Shown here piece by piece: positions 62,589-64,000 of a DNA stretch of 64,000 nucleotides (within the stretch, counting starts at the first letter, position 1; the number at the start of each line of letters is the position of its first letter). Both the position numbers and the translations under genes were made by a program. The DNA lies in assembly GCF_018362775.1 (NCBI RefSeq), contig NZ_JAGYXY010000001.1:263126-327125 (forward strand), read 5' to 3'. Origin of the DNA: Alistipes montrealensis. GTDB lineage: Bacteria > Bacteroidota > Bacteroidia > Bacteroidales > Rikenellaceae. The notes beneath the pieces are model-generated. The model saw only the letters and a program-made list of their open reading frames with translations, made no database searches and was not told the origin of the DNA.

Positions 62589-64000
62589 GCGGTCTTGGTA
62601 TCTTGGTCTTGTTTCAGGTTATGGGTCTTGAGGTATTCGGCGGGCGACATGTGGTACTGGTCGCGGAAACACCGGCTGAAATAGCCCGGATCGGAGAACC
62701 CCACCTTGTAAGCCACCTCCGACACGGAGAACTGGCCCGTGCGCAGCAGCAGTTTCGATTTGGTGATGCGGTACTCCTTGATCAGTTCGACGGGCGACTT
62801 GCCCGTGAGGCTCTTGAGTTTGTTGTACATCGTCGTACGCCCCAGCCCGAGGTGCGAAGCCAGTTGGTCGATCGTGAGTTCCGAATTTTCGATATTCTCG
62901 CCCAGCCACGCCATCACGTTCTTCATAAACTCCTCGTCGCGGTCCGTGACGACGACATCCTCGACCGCCAGTTCGACGACTTTGTTCCGGGCCGACTGCG
63001 AAGAGAACTTCTCGAAGAGTTTGCGCCGCTGGGTCAGCAGGTTGTCGATGCGCGCCAGCAGCAGTTCGATGCTGAACGGCTTGGTGATATACCCGTCGGC
63101 GCCGAACTCCATGGCCTTCACCCTGTCGTCGGGCGAGTGCCGTGCCGTCAGCATCACGATCGGAATATGGCTCATCGTGAAGTCGTGGCGCACCTTGTCG
63201 ATCAGCTCGATGCCGTCCATGCGGGGCATCATCAGGTCGGTGATGACGATGTCGGGCATCTCGCTGCGGATCTTTTCGAGCGCCTCGACGCCATCGTCGG
63301 CCTCAACGACGTAATAAGTATCTATCAGGCTGTTGTACATGAAGATGCGCAGCTCGCGGTTATCCTCGACCAAGAGGATTTTCTGCGCATCCTTCGGCGG
63401 CAGGACATCGACGCGGCGCTGGCTGTCGACAGGCGTGAAGTCGCTGACCATATAGTCGTTGCGACGTTCGCCCTCCCGGGTTCCCGCCCCGGTGAAATCG
63501 ATCTGCTCCATGCCGAAATGGGCGTTGCCGAGTTTAAGCCTCACGGTGAAGGCCGAGCCTTCGCCCGGGCGGCTGTCGACCACAATTTCGCCGTGGTGCA
63601 GGGCCACGATGTCGCGGCACAGCGAAAGTCCGATACCCGAGCCCTTCATATTGCTGTCCACGGCGCGCGAAGCCTGCGCGAAGCGTTCGAAAATAACCCC
63701 CTGTTTGTCCTTGGGGATGCCGATACCCGTGTCGCGGACCGTGAGCGTCACGCACTCCTCCTCTTCGCGCAGCGAAAGTATTACTTCAATTCGCCCGCCG
63801 TTGGGTGTGAATTTCAAGGCGTTGGATAACAAGTTATAAACCACGCTCTCCATGCGTTCGATATCGACCCACACCAGCACCGAGCGGCGCGAGACGGTGA
63901 ACAGCAGTTCGATCCTGCGCTCGGAGGCCATTTCGCGGAAATCGTCGAGGGCGTCCTCGACCAGCGGTACGAGGTCCACGCGCGAGATTTTCAGCTCCAT
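62585..64000 (-). CDS. Hybrid two-component sensor-regulator (HTCS), N-terminus outside window
   Basis: 471 C-terminal residues are visible. They contain a HATPase_c domain (VVYNLLSNALKFTPNGG, DTGIGIPKD, GSGIGLSLC), a receiver domain whose phospho-acceptor Asp is in DIVITDLMMPRMDG, and an AraC-type helix-turn-helix (about 350-460, LTIDQLASHLGLGRTTMYNK and VAYKVGFSDPGYFSRCF). The periplasmic sensor and most of the histidine kinase lie beyond 64000. HTCS proteins bind an oligosaccharide in the periplasm and switch on the neighbouring PUL. Confidence 0.93.
   Translation of the reverse strand: MELKISRVDLVPLVEDALDDFREMASERRIELLFTVSRRSVLVWVDIERMESVVYNLLSNALKFTPNGGRIEVILSLREEEECVTLTVRDTGIGIPKDKQGVIFERFAQASRAVDSNMKGSGIGLSLCRDIVALHHGEIVVDSRPGEGSAFTVRLKLGNAHFGMEQIDFTGAGTREGERRNDYMVSDFTPVDSQRRVDVLPPKDAQKILLVEDNRELRIFMYNSLIDTYYVVEADDGVEALEKIRSEMPDIVITDLMMPRMDGIELIDKVRHDFTMSHIPIVMLTARHSPDDRVKAMEFGADGYITKPFSIELLLARIDNLLTQRRKLFEKFSSQSARNKVVELAVEDVVVTDRDEEFMKNVMAWLGENIENSELTIDQLASHLGLGRTTMYNKLKSLTGKSPVELIKEYRITKSKLLLRTGQFSVSEVAYKVGFSDPGYFSRCFRDQYHMSPAEYLKTHNLKQDQDTKTA

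Overview
The window looks like a Bacteroidota chromosome, most probably Rikenellaceae and close to Alistipes. The evidence is the GC-rich coding sequence, a SusC/SusD pair, lipoproteins with short Bacteroidota lipoboxes, families largely restricted to this phylum (DUF4293, DUF4199, DUF5689, LruC, the BT_3928-type DoxX protein), and promoters of the phylum type (TTTG, about 19-21 bases, TAnnTTTG) in many intergenic gaps. The genus is inferred from general resemblance, not from a search. No rRNA, tRNA, CRISPR array or intact insertion sequence was seen.

Layout. 1-3398: two glycosyltransferases, a bacterioferritin and an acyl-ACP thioesterase. 3485-9287: a small membrane protein, a fimbrillin-like lipoprotein, and a DUF2975 / XRE regulator / M16 peptidase operon. 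9598-18562: an apparent nucleic-acid processing locus with an OB-fold lipoprotein, a NucA-type nuclease lipoprotein, an exported DNase-I-fold phosphoesterase, a TonB-dependent receptor and a DUF5689 lipoprotein. 18812-22415: a housekeeping operon (mltG, tsaC, DUF4199, GT2, DUF4293). 22629-24849: an LruC-domain lipoprotein and the small SRP RNA with a clear promoter.

24942-31437 is an AT-rich accessory island, all on the minus strand. It carries two miniature RHS-tip toxin genes whose 5' ends share a 109 bp cassette (signal-peptide end plus RHS core tip) joined to unrelated C-terminal domains. One has a complete JAMM metalloprotease signature; the other has an HEVLGH motif. Each is followed within 5-11 bases by a small exported protein, a likely immunity partner. 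The island also holds a headless toxin tip, orphan immunity-like genes, a frameshifted gene and a transglutaminase-like protein.

31782-46430: a nitronate monooxygenase/FabK-like enzyme, an ABM monooxygenase, an iron-type superoxide dismutase fused to a C-terminal rubredoxin, an outer-membrane barrel paired with a 992-residue TPR protein, a PAS sensor kinase split at a run of nine G, an OsmC-like protein and a TolC/RND/adaptor efflux operon. 46573-52744: a DoxX-like protein, thymidylate kinase and the SUF operon (sufB-sufC-sufD-sufS). 52966-64000: a probable pectin (rhamnogalacturonan) utilisation locus with SusC, SusD, a large surface lipoprotein, a GH105 enzyme and a hybrid two-component sensor cut by the window end.
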